A program made the translations under genes and the position numbers. Below, one piece after another: positions 1 through 9,110 of a stretch of 64,000 nucleotides of DNA. Position 1 is the first letter of the stretch. Every line of letters starts with the position of its first letter. Below the pieces are notes generated by a model. That model worked only from the letters and a program-made list of their open reading frames with translations, was not told the DNA's origin and ran no database searches. Source of the stretch: Carboxylicivirga sp. M1479 (GTDB lineage Bacteria; Bacteroidota; Bacteroidia; Bacteroidales; Marinilabiliaceae); NCBI RefSeq assembly GCF_007097485.1, contig NZ_VKDE01000011.1, positions 52,759 through 116,758 on the forward strand, given 5' to 3'.

Positions 1-2
1 TT

Positions 3-911
3 GAGCGCCTGCCCCTCAATACGGTAAACAAAAAGAATATTGAAGCACTAGCATTCTCTGGAGCATTTGATGCCATGGGAGATTACCACCGCGCCCAGTT
101 CTTTGGCAAACACGAGAACGACGACATGAATTTCATCGAACACTTAATGCGATACGGCAACCGCTTTCAGGCAGATAAGGCATCGGCACAAAACTCGCTT
201 TTTGCTGGCATGGGAACGGCCATTGAAATAAAAACGCCAGATATGCCTAACTGCATTGAATATTCCATTATTGAGAAACTCAATCACGAGAAGGAATATA
301 TCGGCATCTACTTATCTGCTCATCCATTAGATCAGTATAAATTAGAGATGAATAATTTTATTCATCATCGACTAAAGCAGCTTGACGACCTCGAGGCCAT
401 TAGAGGTCGAGATATTACAGTAGCAGGTAGCGTGGTGAATGTGAGGCGGGGAACAACAAAAAAAGGTAATCCTTATGCCATTATGACCATGGAAGATTAC
501 ACGGGTTCTTATGAGTTTGCCTTTTTTGGTAATGACTTTACAGAGTACCTGCCTTACTTGGAAATTGGCTATTTTATAATGGTTAAAGGCAAGGTTCAAC
601 CCAAGCGTTTTAATCAGGAAGAGCTAGAGTTAAAAATCAATAACATTAAATTCTTAAGTGAACTGCGTGATACGCTTGTAAATACCGTTACACTGAAAGT
701 GCCTTTAACAGCTATTTCTGATGAATTAATAACGGAATTGACAAACATTATTCAAACCAATGAGGGAAAAGTAACCCTTAAGTTTATGGTACACGATCCC
801 GAAACGAAGAATGCTGTACAGTTCTTGTCACGGACCATGCGCGTTGATCTAAACGATGATCTAATCAAATACATAGAGGAACATGAAAAAATTGAGATGA
901 GCATTGCCTAG
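3..911 (+). CDS. dnaE: DNA polymerase III subunit alpha, C-terminal part (5' end outside window)
   Basis: This is the C-terminal ~302 residues of the replicative DNA polymerase catalytic subunit; the reading frame is open to the left edge, so the gene is truncated by the window and not broken. The first visible residues (LNTVNKKNIEALAFSGAFD) match the helix-hairpin-helix region that follows the polymerase domain. An OB-fold nucleic-acid-binding domain follows at roughly residues 135-220 of the visible part (ITVAGSVVNVRR ... GYFIMVKGKVQPKRF). The tail is the short C-terminal domain that in this family contacts tau or clamp partners. trxA lies 150 bp downstream behind its own promoter. The identity is secure from the domain order; only the start is missing. 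Confidence 0.95.
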   Translation, partial: ERLPLNTVNKKNIEALAFSGAFDAMGDYHRAQFFGKHENDDMNFIEHLMRYGNRFQADKASAQNSLFAGMGTAIEIKTPDMPNCIEYSIIEKLNHEKEYIGIYLSAHPLDQYKLEMNNFIHHRLKQLDDLEAIRGRDITVAGSVVNVRRGTTKKGNPYAIMTMEDYTGSYEFAFFGNDFTEYLPYLEIGYFIMVKGKVQPKRFNQEELELKINNIKFLSELRDTLVNTVTLKVPLTAISDELITELTNIIQTNEGKVTLKFMVHDPETKNAVQFLSRTMRVDLNDDLIKYIEEHEKIEMSIA

Positions 912-968
912 TATGCTTGATGAGAATCAGGTAATATTATTATAGCTGTCAATTAAAAAATGTTTATT

Positions 969-1002
969 TTTGAGCCTGTCGAAGTTATTTTGTATAACTT
1001 TG
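969..1002 (+). promoter_or_regulatory. Bacteroidota-type promoter of trxA
   Basis: A TTTG box at 969-972 and a TAACTTTG box at 995-1002 are 22 bp apart, matching the Bacteroidota sigma-70 consensus (TTG near -33, TAnnTTTG near -7). The trxA start lies about 60 bp downstream. The spacing is slightly longer than the usual 19-21 bp. Confidence 0.6.
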
Positions 1003-1063
1003 TCAATCACTTTTAAGTTAGGAAGTTAAAATTTTTATAATAATAAAGTAAAACAGATTTGCT

Positions 1064-1381
1064 ATGTTGATCGAAGTTACTGATGCCAATTTTGAAGAGT
1101 TAGTATTAAATTCAGACAAACCTGTATTGGTTGATTTCTGGGCTGAATGGTGTGGACCATGTCGTATGGTTACTCCTATAGTTAAAGAATTGGCAGAAGA
1201 GTATGGCGATAAAGCCGTTATTACAAAAATGGATGTTGACAGTAATCCAGGAACTTCAGTGAAGTTCGGAATTCGTAACATCCCAACTATTTTATTCTTT
1301 AAAAACGGTGAAATAGTTGACAAACAAGTTGGAGCTGTTCCTAAAACTATATTAGCGTCGAAAATTGACGCTCTGCTATAG
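1064..1381 (+). CDS. trxA: Thioredoxin
   Basis: A 105-residue cytoplasmic thioredoxin that reduces protein disulfides using electrons from thioredoxin reductase. The redox motif WCGPC is at residues 29-33 inside the usual VDFWAEWCGPCR context, and the cis-proline loop (RNIPTILFF, Pro74) opposite the active site is intact. The length is normal for a single-domain thioredoxin. It has its own TAnnTTTG promoter upstream and a clear hairpin terminator 20 bp downstream, so it is probably monocistronic. Nothing is odd. Confidence 0.97.
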   Translation: MLIEVTDANFEELVLNSDKPVLVDFWAEWCGPCRMVTPIVKELAEEYGDKAVITKMDVDSNPGTSVKFGIRNIPTILFFKNGEIVDKQVGAVPKTILASKIDALL

Positions 1382-1401
1382 TAAAAGCATACTTACACTG
1401 A

Positions 1402-1431
1402 GGGCTGTCAAATTTTTTGACAGCCTTTTTT
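1402..1431 (+). terminator. Rho-independent terminator of trxA
   Basis: A GGCTGTCAAA/TTGACAGCC hairpin is followed by a run of six T, 20 bp after the trxA stop codon. Confidence 0.9.
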
Positions 1432-1469
1432 AATCCTTAAAAATAAAACTACCCCCTTATTTTTTTATC

Positions 1470-2261
1470 ATGAAGCAATTACAAGTACTAATTGTCCTAT
1501 TAGCAATAGGACTTAGCAGCTGCCAGTTCTTTGGACCCGACAAAAAAGTGGTTTCAACGAATACGAAAAATGCTGACGGCACCTTTATTAAGAAACGCCA
1601 TTTTAATGACGACCCGCATTCTCCGGTAGAGTGGGAAATCTCAATGAAGTTTAAAGAAGGAAGCAAATCTGCTATCCGTCACGGTATTTCCAAACGTTAC
1701 TCTAAATCAGGCAAACTTTTAGAAACGATCAATTACTCCGACAACAAAAAAGAGGGCACTCGTATTACTTATCACTCAACAGGCAAAGTTTACAAAGAAC
1801 AGCCTTATGTGGATGGTCGACTAACAGGTATTTGTAAACGTTTTGACAGAGATGGTAAAATTAGTGCAGAATATGAATACAAAAACGGACTTGCTGGTGT
1901 AGGCCTAAAGCGTTATACCAACCTTGGTAAGGTCCGCCCTAACCCAACAATTAAGATTACTAAAAATGATAACATCAGAACGACCAGTACCTACGTTATT
2001 GGTTTATCATTAAGTGGAGAGGGAACCAAAACCATTAAATCGGTTGAATTTTTCGAAGGTGATTTAATTGAAGGAAAGTTCATGCATAAAAACTTGACAC
2101 CCGCCAAAAAGCTTTCATCTAAAAAAGGTGAACTAAGAATTAAGCTTCCTAAAGGCAGTTCGATTAATAAAACACTTAACATTGTGGCCGTTTGTACAAC
2201 ATCAGATGGTCTTAAACTCATCATGCAAAAACCGGTAAAGGTTGATGCCAGAGGAATTTAA
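1470..2261 (+). CDS. MORN-like repeat lipoprotein
   Basis: A 263-residue predicted outer-envelope lipoprotein. The N-terminus is a hydrophobic signal ending in lipobox LSSC, so Cys18 is the likely lipidation site. Residues ~70-150 contain repeats of the type G-x-x-x-x-Y-x-x-x-G-K (GTRITYHSTGKVYKE, GICKRFDRDGKISAE, GLKRYTNLGK), which resemble MORN / YwqK-type repeats found in many Bacteroidota surface lipoproteins. The C-terminal ~100 residues have no recognised domain. It stands alone between two terminators. No specific function can be assigned; YwqK-family antitoxin is a common automatic label but no toxin partner is visible here. Confidence 0.8.
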   Translation: MKQLQVLIVLLAIGLSSCQFFGPDKKVVSTNTKNADGTFIKKRHFNDDPHSPVEWEISMKFKEGSKSAIRHGISKRYSKSGKLLETINYSDNKKEGTRITYHSTGKVYKEQPYVDGRLTGICKRFDRDGKISAEYEYKNGLAGVGLKRYTNLGKVRPNPTIKITKNDNIRTTSTYVIGLSLSGEGTKTIKSVEFFEGDLIEGKFMHKNLTPAKKLSSKKGELRIKLPKGSSINKTLNIVAVCTTSDGLKLIMQKPVKVDARGI

Positions 2262-2280
2262 GCGAGTAAAACTAAATATT

Positions 2281-2311
2281 AAGCCCTTTGAGAAATCTTA
2301 GGGCTTTTTTT
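2281..2311 (+). terminator. Terminator of the MORN-like lipoprotein gene
   Basis: An AAGCCCT/AGGGCTT hairpin is followed by seven T. Its T-run touches the stop codon of the convergent nupC gene. Confidence 0.8.
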
Positions 2312-3701
2312 AGCCCATTATCATTCCTACAATAGTTGCAGACATTAAAGAAGCTAAGGTTCCTGCTAGCAAGGCACGAAATCCGAATTTAGAAAGAAAC
2401 TCGCGTTTATTGGGCGCCAAACCACCGATACCACCAATCTGTATACCAATGGATGCAAAATTGGCAAATCCACATAGCATATAGGTGGCCATAATAATTG
2501 ACTTACCATTACTTAAGGCTCCAGTGGACTTAAACTCGGCCAAACTAGTATATCCCACAAATTCACTAGCAATAATCTTTTCTCCTAAGAGCTGACCCAC
2601 CATTGCAATATCCTGAGATGGGACACCAATAAGCCACATCAAGGGTGCAAGGCAGTAGCCTAAGATAAATTCCAAGTTAAAATGTGCATATTGGCCGTTG
2701 GTTAACTGCTCAATCGAAGCATTTAAACTTGTCCACTCACCAACCTTGTCAAAGCCATAATTAATTAGCGCAATAAAAGCGAAGAACACCAATAACATGG
2801 CGCCCACATTTGCTGCCAACTTTAAGCCTTCGGTGGTACCATTACTCATGGCATCAAGTATATTGCTTCCTATTTTGTCCATCGATATTTTAATCTCCGA
2901 TCTAATTTCTTCGGTTTGAGGAACGAGTATTTTAGAAATAACAATGGCTCCTGGCGCTGCCATAACCGATGCGGTTAATAAATGCTTGGCAAACATTAAT
3001 CGTTGAGCAGGATCATCTCCTCCTAAAAAGCCAATATAAGCGGCTAAAACACCACCTGCTACAGTTGCCATACCGCCTACCATCACTAAAAACATTTCGG
3101 AGGCATTCATCTTTGGCAAGTAGGCCTTTATCATTAATGGAGCTTCTGTTTGACCAAGAAAAATATTGCCTGCCACCGATAAACTTTCCGCTCCTGATAG
3201 CTTCATCGCTTTTGTTAACAGCCATGCTAAAGCCCATACAAACTTCTGTATAACACCAAGGTAAAACAACACACTTGTTAAGGCTGAAAAGAAAATTATA
3301 GTAGGTAAAATTTGGAAAGCAAAAATAAATCCAAAGGTTGATGCATCAAGCAGATCGCCTAATAAAAACACGGTTCCATCTTTTGTAAAGTCAAGCACCA
3401 AGGTAAAAAGCTTACCAAAAAACTCGAAAATGCTCTGAACGAACGGAACGTACAAAACACAAACGGCCAGCAAAACTTGTATAATTAAACCAATACCAAC
3501 TACTTTCCAAGAGATTGCCTTTCTATTAAGACTAAACAACCAAGCAATTCCAATTAACACGCCCATTCCGAGTACTCCGCGAAGGATACTCATAAAGTTA
3601 AACGATGCTACTGTACTTACTTCAATGGCAGAATTTGCTGTTTGCGCAAAAATAGATGGACTCAATAACAAGCAAAATAGGACAAGAAGATACTTCTTCA
3701 T
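2310..3701 (-). CDS. NupC-type concentrative nucleoside transporter
   Basis: A 463-residue inner-membrane cation-coupled nucleoside importer of the CNT family. The family's core motif is visible (GNIFLGQTEAPLMIKAYL), followed by the glycine-rich gate segments (MATVAGGVLAAYIGFLG) and the conserved C-terminal part (YMLCGFANFASIGIQIGG). The protein begins with a signal-peptide-like segment (MKKYLLVLFCLLLSPSIFAQ) before the first CNT helix, an extra N-terminal stretch compared with E. coli NupC. The DUF151 gene lies 54 bp upstream on the same strand and may be co-transcribed. Family assignment is firm; the exact nucleoside preference is not shown by sequence. Confidence 0.93.
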   Translation of the reverse strand: MKKYLLVLFCLLLSPSIFAQTANSAIEVSTVASFNFMSILRGVLGMGVLIGIAWLFSLNRKAISWKVVGIGLIIQVLLAVCVLYVPFVQSIFEFFGKLFTLVLDFTKDGTVFLLGDLLDASTFGFIFAFQILPTIIFFSALTSVLFYLGVIQKFVWALAWLLTKAMKLSGAESLSVAGNIFLGQTEAPLMIKAYLPKMNASEMFLVMVGGMATVAGGVLAAYIGFLGGDDPAQRLMFAKHLLTASVMAAPGAIVISKILVPQTEEIRSEIKISMDKIGSNILDAMSNGTTEGLKLAANVGAMLLVFFAFIALINYGFDKVGEWTSLNASIEQLTNGQYAHFNLEFILGYCLAPLMWLIGVPSQDIAMVGQLLGEKIIASEFVGYTSLAEFKSTGALSNGKSIIMATYMLCGFANFASIGIQIGGIGGLAPNKREFLSKFGFRALLAGTLASLMSATIVGMIMG

Positions 3702-3755
3702 GGGATTAGATTAAATGGGGTAAAGGATAAAAAGATTTTATAGATGGATCGAAGT

Positions 3756-4355
3756 TTAAGATTCTCTTCGATTTATTTCATCGCGTATTTGTGAAGCCTT
3801 TTCATAATCTTCGGCCATAATAGCGTCATTCAATGCACTCTGCAACTCTTCTATTGTCTTAGACTCATAATCTCCACCTGGCTTATCACTCTCCACCTTT
3901 TCTATTGGCATAATTGAGTGTCCTTCTTCTTTCTTATCAAAATCAAGTACAATACCAGCCTTCTCAATAATATCTTCGTAAGTATATATAGGGCAAGCAA
4001 AACGTAGAGCCAAAGCAACGGCATCAGAAGTACGAGAGTCAATATGTAACTGCTCATCGCCTTTTTTACACACTAACTCGGAGTAAAAAATGCCTTCTTC
4101 TAATTTATAAATAATTACCTCAGTAATTTCTATACTAAACGATTTGGAGAAATTCAGAAACAAATCATGAGTCAAAGGCCTTGGAGGTTCTAAACCCTCG
4201 AGCTTGATAGCAATGGACTGAGCTTCTACACCACCAATAATAATGGGAATACGTCGTTCTCCATCTTCTTCAGACAATACCAATGCATAGGCTCCTGACT
4301 GAGTTTGGCTATATGATAAACCAAGAATATTTAGCTTGATTTTTTTTCTACTCAT
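3756..4355 (-). CDS. Bifunctional nuclease family protein (DUF151) with UVR tail
   Basis: A 199-residue cytoplasmic protein of the DUF151 family, members of which have been described as bifunctional nucleases. The DUF151 core (residues ~1-125) shows the hallmark stretches IPIIIGGVEAQSIA and DSRTSDAVALALR. The C-terminus (residues ~165-198; LQSALNDAIMAEDYEKASQ) is a UvrB/UvrC-type UVR motif, a fusion common in Bacteroidota. I chose the internal ATG at 4355 because the conserved domain begins directly there (MSRKKIKLNILGLS); an upstream frame extension to 4403 looks non-coding. The physiological substrate is unknown. Confidence 0.9.
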   Translation of the reverse strand: MSRKKIKLNILGLSYSQTQSGAYALVLSEEDGERRIPIIIGGVEAQSIAIKLEGLEPPRPLTHDLFLNFSKSFSIEITEVIIYKLEEGIFYSELVCKKGDEQLHIDSRTSDAVALALRFACPIYTYEDIIEKAGIVLDFDKKEEGHSIMPIEKVESDKPGGDYESKTIEELQSALNDAIMAEDYEKASQIRDEINRRES

Positions 4356-4551
4356 AATCGCATAATAGATTTTGACTCTTTGTATACCATCAATGCAAAG
4401 CAATAAAAGAGTGGATTAGTTAACTTTTTTTGCATTAAAACAAATATAGTAATTACTTTTTAACAATGGTTGATAAGCGCTTTTTTAAAAGTAATAGACT
4501 ACCTTTATCATTGGTAAAAAACTTATTTTCAGGCCTAAGAAAGTATTTTTA

Positions 4552-4583
4552 TTTGGCACACACAGTAATTTTGTCTACTTTTG
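4552..4583 (+). promoter_or_regulatory. Promoter of the rplU-rpmA operon
   Basis: TTTG at 4552-4555 and TACTTTTG at 4576-4583 with a 20-bp gap fit the Bacteroidota consensus exactly. The rplU start codon lies 82 bp downstream, leaving an untranslated leader of about 75 nt that could hold an autoregulatory structure, although no established leader motif is recognised. Confidence 0.75.
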
Positions 4584-4665
4584 CACTCCATTGAAATCCT
4601 GAGGGGTAGAAAAAGTGGCTTTTAAAGTAGGCCCACCTCCTGGAGAAAACCATAAAAATTGTGAC

Positions 4666-4977
4666 ATGTACGCAATTGTTGACATTGCTGGACAGCAATT
4701 TAAAGTTGAAAAAGAGAGAAAAATCTTTGTGCATCGATTGAGTGCCGATGAAGGCGCTACAATTGAATTTGAAAAAGTACTTTTAACAGACAACGAAGGA
4801 GACGTTAAAATTGGCGCTCCAGTTGTAGAAGGTGCTAAAGTAACTGCGAAAGTTTTATCACACGTAAAAGGTGATAAAGTGATCGTCTTCAAAAAGAAAA
4901 GAAGAAAAGGTTACAAAAAGAAGAACGGACATCGTCAGTGCTTCACCCAAATTCAAATTGAAGAAATCGTAGGTTAA
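4666..4977 (+). CDS. rplU: 50S ribosomal protein bL21
   Basis: A 103-residue large-subunit ribosomal protein that binds 23S rRNA next to bL20. The sequence opens with the conserved [15 protein letters not shown] and ends with the basic, RNA-binding tail ([16 protein letters not shown] ... TQIQIEEI). The start at 4666 was chosen because it gives the canonical N-terminus; an upstream in-frame GTG at 4615 would add 17 unrelated residues from the leader. rpmA follows after 21 bp, the standard rplU-rpmA pair. Confidence 0.97.
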   Translation: MYAIVDIAGQQFKVEKERKIFVHRLSADEGATIEFEKVLLTDNEGDVKIGAPVVEGAKVTAKVLSHVKGDKVIVFKKKRRKGYKKKNGHRQCFTQIQIEEIVG

Positions 4978-4998
4978 TACTCAAAAAATTAGAATAAG

Positions 4999-5262
4999 AT
5001 GGCACATAAGAAAGGCGTCGGTAGTTCGAAGAACGGTAGAGAGTCGGAAAGTAAACGACTTGGCGTAAAAATTTATGGCGGTCAAGCTGCCAAAGCAGGA
5101 AACATCCTTGTTAGACAACGAGGAACACAGCACCATCCAGGTGAAAACGTAGGTATGGGAAAAGACCACACCTTGTTTGCCTTAATTAATGGTAAAGTTG
5201 CTTTCCGCAAGAAAAAAGACAACAGATCTTATGTTTCAGTAGAACCATTTACTGCTGAATAA
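4999..5262 (+). CDS. rpmA: 50S ribosomal protein bL27
   Basis: An 87-residue large-subunit ribosomal protein whose N-terminus reaches the peptidyl-transferase centre. The conserved start [20 protein letters not shown] and the following GVKIYGGQ are intact, and there is no Firmicutes-type N-terminal extension requiring cleavage. It is co-transcribed with rplU and followed by a strong two-tier hairpin terminator. Confidence 0.97.
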   Translation: MAHKKGVGSSKNGRESESKRLGVKIYGGQAAKAGNILVRQRGTQHHPGENVGMGKDHTLFALINGKVAFRKKKDNRSYVSVEPFTAE

Positions 5263-5281
5263 GACTCTTGAAAACATTATT

Positions 5282-5330
5282 AAATCTCCTGTTTTTATTA
5301 CTTTCGTAATAATTTCAGGAGATTTTTTTT
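5282..5330 (+). terminator. Terminator of rplU-rpmA
   Basis: A long hairpin: outer stem AATCTCCTG/CAGGAGATT, a small internal loop, inner stem TATTAC/GTAATA around a TTTC loop, then eight T. Confidence 0.9.
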
Positions 5331-5351
5331 ACACGCTAACAATATGACATC

Positions 5352-6623
5352 ATGTTGACGCTTAAATTCATTCAGGATAATAAAGAATTAGTCGTTGAAC
5401 GACTGAAAATAAAGAACTTCGACGCAGCTAGCATTGTCGAAACTATTATTGAACTTGACAACCGCCGCAAGGCAACTCAGGTAGAAGCCGAATCGTTTCA
5501 AAAAGAAATGAATGGCCTATCCAAAGAGATTGGTCAATTATTTAAGGCTGGTAAAGCGCAAGAAGCAAACGAAGCTAAAGCACGCACTGGCGAGCTAAAA
5601 GATAAAATCAAAGAGCTTAATACTTCCCTGGATGAAATTACTGCTCAATTGAACGAAGAGTTGGTGTCTTTGCCAAATATTCCTAATGAAATAGTTCCTC
5701 CAGGAAAGGGTGAAGATGAAAATGTTGAGGTGGAGAGCGGTGGCAGTATGCCTCAATTGGAAGAAAAAGTACCGCACTGGGATCTAATCAAGAAGTACGA
5801 CCTAATTGATTTTGAGTTAGGTACAAAAATCACAGGAGCAGGGTTTCCGGTTTACAAAGGCAAAGGTGCTCGTTTACAACGTGCCTTAATCAACTTCTTT
5901 TTAGATGAAGCTGACAAGGCTGGATATAACGAAGTAATTCCACCATTATTGGTTAACGAAGACTCGGGCTTTGGCACTGGTCAGTTACCTGATAAGGAAG
6001 GTCAGATGTATCACGCTACAGCCGATAATTTGTACCTTATTCCTACAGCTGAAGTACCTGTTACTAATATATTCCGCGATGTGATTTTAAAGGCTTCAGA
6101 AATGCCGGTTAAGCACTGTGCATACTCAGCTTGCTTCCGTCGCGAGGCTGGATCTTGGGGATCTCACGTACGCGGACTAAACCGTTTACACCAGTTCGAC
6201 AAGGTTGAGATCGTACAAGTGGCCCATCCAGATGAATCATACAAAATATTAAAATCAATGGTTCAGCACGTACAGTCGATTATTGAGAAACTGGAGTTAC
6301 CATGGCGCTTGCTACGTCTTTGTGGTGGCGACTTAAGCTTCACATCGGCATTAACATACGATTTTGAAGTATACTCAGCTGCTCAAGAGCGTTGGTTAGA
6401 GGTTAGTTCGGTATCTAATTTCGAAAGTTATCAGGCCAACCGTTTAAAGTTACGCTACAAAGAAGATGGTGAGAAAAAAGCACAATTAGCACACACCTTA
6501 AACGGAAGTGCATTGGCCTTGCCACGTATTGTTGCTGCTATTCTTGAAAACAATCAAACACCTGAGGGCATTAAGGTACCTGCTGCTTTAGTTCCTTATA
6601 CAGGCTTCGATATTATTAAATAA
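5352..6623 (+). CDS. serS: Seryl-tRNA synthetase
   Basis: A 423-residue class II aminoacyl-tRNA synthetase that charges tRNA-Ser and tRNA-Sec with serine. Residues ~30-110 are the long antiparallel coiled-coil arm that clasps the tRNA variable arm (rich in K/E/A heptads). The catalytic domain follows, with class II motif 2 (CFRREAGSWGSHVRG) and motif 3 (NGSALALPRIVAAILENNQ) intact, and the serine-pocket segment LIPTAEVPVTN. Length is typical. It sits between the rpmA terminator and its own terminator. Confidence 0.97.
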   Translation: MLTLKFIQDNKELVVERLKIKNFDAASIVETIIELDNRRKATQVEAESFQKEMNGLSKEIGQLFKAGKAQEANEAKARTGELKDKIKELNTSLDEITAQLNEELVSLPNIPNEIVPPGKGEDENVEVESGGSMPQLEEKVPHWDLIKKYDLIDFELGTKITGAGFPVYKGKGARLQRALINFFLDEADKAGYNEVIPPLLVNEDSGFGTGQLPDKEGQMYHATADNLYLIPTAEVPVTNIFRDVILKASEMPVKHCAYSACFRREAGSWGSHVRGLNRLHQFDKVEIVQVAHPDESYKILKSMVQHVQSIIEKLELPWRLLRLCGGDLSFTSALTYDFEVYSAAQERWLEVSSVSNFESYQANRLKLRYKEDGEKKAQLAHTLNGSALALPRIVAAILENNQTPEGIKVPAALVPYTGFDIIK

Positions 6624-6633
6624 TATTTCAATT

Positions 6634-6679
6634 AAGCATCAAGGTAAACACAGAGTGTAACTATCTTGATGCTTTTTTT
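6634..6679 (+). terminator. Terminator of serS
   Basis: An AAGCATCAAG/CTTGATGCTT stem with a ~21-nt loop is followed by seven T. Confidence 0.85.
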
Positions 6680-6702
6680 ACACTCATCTCAATACGATTA
6701 CC

Positions 6703-7011
6703 ATGTATATATTCAACACCACCTTCATGATTGACAATTCCATTACTGACGATTGGAAGCAATGGATGAACCGTAATTACATTCCTACCATGAAAGATTT
6801 GGTAAAAGAGCTAAGGGTTGAGTTATACGAAGTGATGGCAGTGGTTCAAGAGGGTAACACCAATTACTCGTGTCAAATGCAATGTACTAAACCTGAAGAC
6901 ATAGACACTGTTAATAAATACAATGCCATATTGGTGGATAACATCAAAGGTAAATTTGGCGATAAATGCCTTACATTTAGTTCTATCCTAAATGAACTAA
7001 AACTTGGCTAA
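6703..7011 (+). CDS. DUF4286 family protein
   Basis: A 102-residue small protein of the DUF4286 family, widespread in Bacteroidota and of unknown function. The visible hallmarks are the start [18 protein letters not shown] and a ferredoxin-like alternation of strands and helices ([19 protein letters not shown]). It overlaps ruvC by 8 bp, so the two are translated from one mRNA. That link suggests co-expression with Holliday-junction processing but does not prove a shared role. Confidence 0.85.
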   Translation: MYIFNTTFMIDNSITDDWKQWMNRNYIPTMKDLVKELRVELYEVMAVVQEGNTNYSCQMQCTKPEDIDTVNKYNAILVDNIKGKFGDKCLTFSSILNELKLG

Positions 7012-7558
7012 AGAACGGATTATATTAGGCATCGATCCTGGCACCACCGTAATGGGCTATGGTATTATTCGTGCAGTTGGAAATAAAGCCGAGATGATGA
7101 CCATGGGCGTGTTAGAATTGCACAAGTACGGCGATCATTACACCAAACTTAAGAAAATATTTGAGCGCGTAGTTCAGCTGGTAGACACCTATCACCCTGA
7201 TGAATTATCAATTGAAGCACCTTTTTTTGGTAAGAACGTACAATCGATGTTAAAACTAGGGCGTGCACAAGGTGTTGCCATGGCAGCAGGCCTGTCACGA
7301 TCGGTACCAATTTTCGAATATGCCCCTTTAAAAATAAAACAAGCCATAACAGGCAATGGACGTGCCTCAAAAGAACAAGTAGCTTTGCTACTGCAAAACC
7401 TACTTAAGATAGGCGAAATGCCAAAATACCTGGATGCAACAGATGGACTGGCAGCCGCCTATTGTCACTTTTTGCAAAACCAACGCATCAACATTAGTGG
7501 TGGCGCCAAAAGCTGGAAAGAATTCATGAGTAAGAATCCTGGCAGAGTAAAAAAATAA
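7004..7558 (+). CDS. ruvC: Crossover junction endodeoxyribonuclease RuvC
   Basis: A 184-residue Holliday junction resolvase, acting with RuvAB in recombination repair. The four acidic metal-binding residues of the RNase H fold are all present: Asp11 (GIDPG), Glu71 (SIEAPFF), Asp144 and Asp147 ([13 protein letters not shown]). The start is a TTG at 7004 inside the end of the DUF4286 gene. The only nearby upstream ATG (6992) hits a stop after two codons, and starting later would delete the first catalytic Asp. Length is normal. Confidence 0.96.
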   Translation: MAKERIILGIDPGTTVMGYGIIRAVGNKAEMMTMGVLELHKYGDHYTKLKKIFERVVQLVDTYHPDELSIEAPFFGKNVQSMLKLGRAQGVAMAAGLSRSVPIFEYAPLKIKQAITGNGRASKEQVALLLQNLLKIGEMPKYLDATDGLAAAYCHFLQNQRINISGGAKSWKEFMSKNPGRVKK

Positions 7559-7652
7559 CTATGCACAATTGGGCATAGCTACTTCCCTATCAGTGATTTT
7601 CCCGTATACAGGAAAATACAAATAGCTACAATACTTTACGCTCGAATAACTA

Positions 7653-9110
7653 TTATAAATCGTAAATACTTTTTGTTTTTGGTCGCTCTTTACGCAATTG
7701 TTCGTAATTGAATTGACGCTGCGACTCAATAAAAATAGGGGTAAAATTCTCCTTGGGCGATGGTGATGGAGACAGCCTTAATTTTTGAGTGGGATCAATA
7801 ACAAAATACGCCGGTAAAGCTTTGATTCGGTAATCAATTGCCACAGTAGGCATGGCGCCATAATGCAGAAAGTCCCAGCGGTATTTATTATCTTTAATCA
7901 GCTTCTTGGCATTTGTAGGATCTTCATCCATAATAACCGTTACAATGGTCAGTTCCCTTCGCAGTTGCTTGGATAGCACATTGAGCAGCATTAGCTCCTC
8001 TTTACAAGTATGATTACTGGTGTGCATAAAGTTTAAGTACACAAACTTTCCTTTATAATCACTTAAGGATTTCTCTCTGCCATCGAGGCGAAACAGAGTG
8101 AATTGGGGTGCAGCACTCCCCTCTCGCAACCAGATTACTTGTCGGTACAAACCTTTTGCAACATCTTTGATTGTTAGGCTTGCTCCATACTCACTGGCTT
8201 GTTCTATCAGATCTATAATTTGACCTTGCTCGTATCGGCCTGAATAAAAGGCATCGTACAGGCCTTTAAGCAAAACCAATTGTGCCAAATCTTTATTCCA
8301 ATACAAGGTATCGGTTTGCAACACGGTGGTAAGGCTATCAAAAGAGGCTATTTGTACGTAAGCATCTTTTAAATTTTCACCACGCTTTGATGAAAAGTAA
8401 TTGGTGAAGAAATTATTAAATAAGGTATTAAATGACTGTTGAAAAGAGGGCAGTGCCACATTTATAGTATCAGCTCCAAAGGTTTGTTCTATCGCCTTTC
8501 GTTTATTTCGTTTATAGCCCAGGGTTAGTAACTCACCATAAGCATATTGCTTATAGGTATTAAAATAAGCGATATCACTTTGAAAAGCACTATCCAATTG
8601 AGCTATTATGCTTTTAGCTTTAACAATATCACCCGATGAAAAAATTTGAACCGCATTGGAATTATACATTCTTTTTAGCTCAGAATCGAACTGCATAAAT
8701 AACATATTCAGAGACTGAGCATCGTCATTGGCAATACCTAATTCTATAAGCTCCGGCTTATAATATGGATTAAAACGTTCTGCATCGGTACGAGGCTGAA
8801 AAGGCGGCAGTATTAATTCATAAGTCTGACCAGGCTCTAAAAAAATATAGCCCTCGTATTTACCCATATCAATGCTCACATGCGTAATCTGGCTGATTTC
8901 AATACTTTGTTCAAATTCACCATTTTCTTCTACGCGGATAACCATCACATCGGTCTCTTCAAAAGAAATGGGGTTAACTACTTTACGAACCACCAGATTG
9001 TAACCCGCATATTCGGGTGCAAGGCCCTTTACCGTCGTCCATTGTGGTAACGATTGTGCTTGCAATAGCAAAGCACCGAACAAATAAACAACGAGGAAGC
9101 CTAAGCGCAT
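7653..9110 (-). CDS. TlpA/thioredoxin-like exported protein lacking the CXXC pair
   Basis: A 485-residue exported protein with signal peptide (MRLGFLVVYLFGALLLQAQS). Residues ~1-330 are a Bacteroidota-specific N-terminal region of unknown role. The C-terminal ~130 residues form a redoxin/thioredoxin fold (GSAAPQFTLFRLDGREKSLSD, then KFVYLNFMHTSN). The usual CxxC motif is replaced by N-H-T-C, so only the second, normally resolving cysteine remains. The start ATG overlaps the coaD stop codon by one base (TAATG), indicating translational coupling. It may be a one-cysteine thiol protein or a non-redox binding domain; the substrate is unknown. Confidence 0.75.
   Translation of the reverse strand: MRLGFLVVYLFGALLLQAQSLPQWTTVKGLAPEYAGYNLVVRKVVNPISFEETDVMVIRVEENGEFEQSIEISQITHVSIDMGKYEGYIFLEPGQTYELILPPFQPRTDAERFNPYYKPELIELGIANDDAQSLNMLFMQFDSELKRMYNSNAVQIFSSGDIVKAKSIIAQLDSAFQSDIAYFNTYKQYAYGELLTLGYKRNKRKAIEQTFGADTINVALPSFQQSFNTLFNNFFTNYFSSKRGENLKDAYVQIASFDSLTTVLQTDTLYWNKDLAQLVLLKGLYDAFYSGRYEQGQIIDLIEQASEYGASLTIKDVAKGLYRQVIWLREGSAAPQFTLFRLDGREKSLSDYKGKFVYLNFMHTSNHTCKEELMLLNVLSKQLRRELTIVTVIMDEDPTNAKKLIKDNKYRWDFLHYGAMPTVAIDYRIKALPAYFVIDPTQKLRLSPSPSPKENFTPIFIESQRQFNYEQLRKERPKTKSIYDL

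Noticed and set aside
4615..4665. N-terminal extension of L21
   Set aside because: The extra 17 residues come from the promoter-proximal leader and are absent in the L21 family, which starts [11 protein letters not shown].
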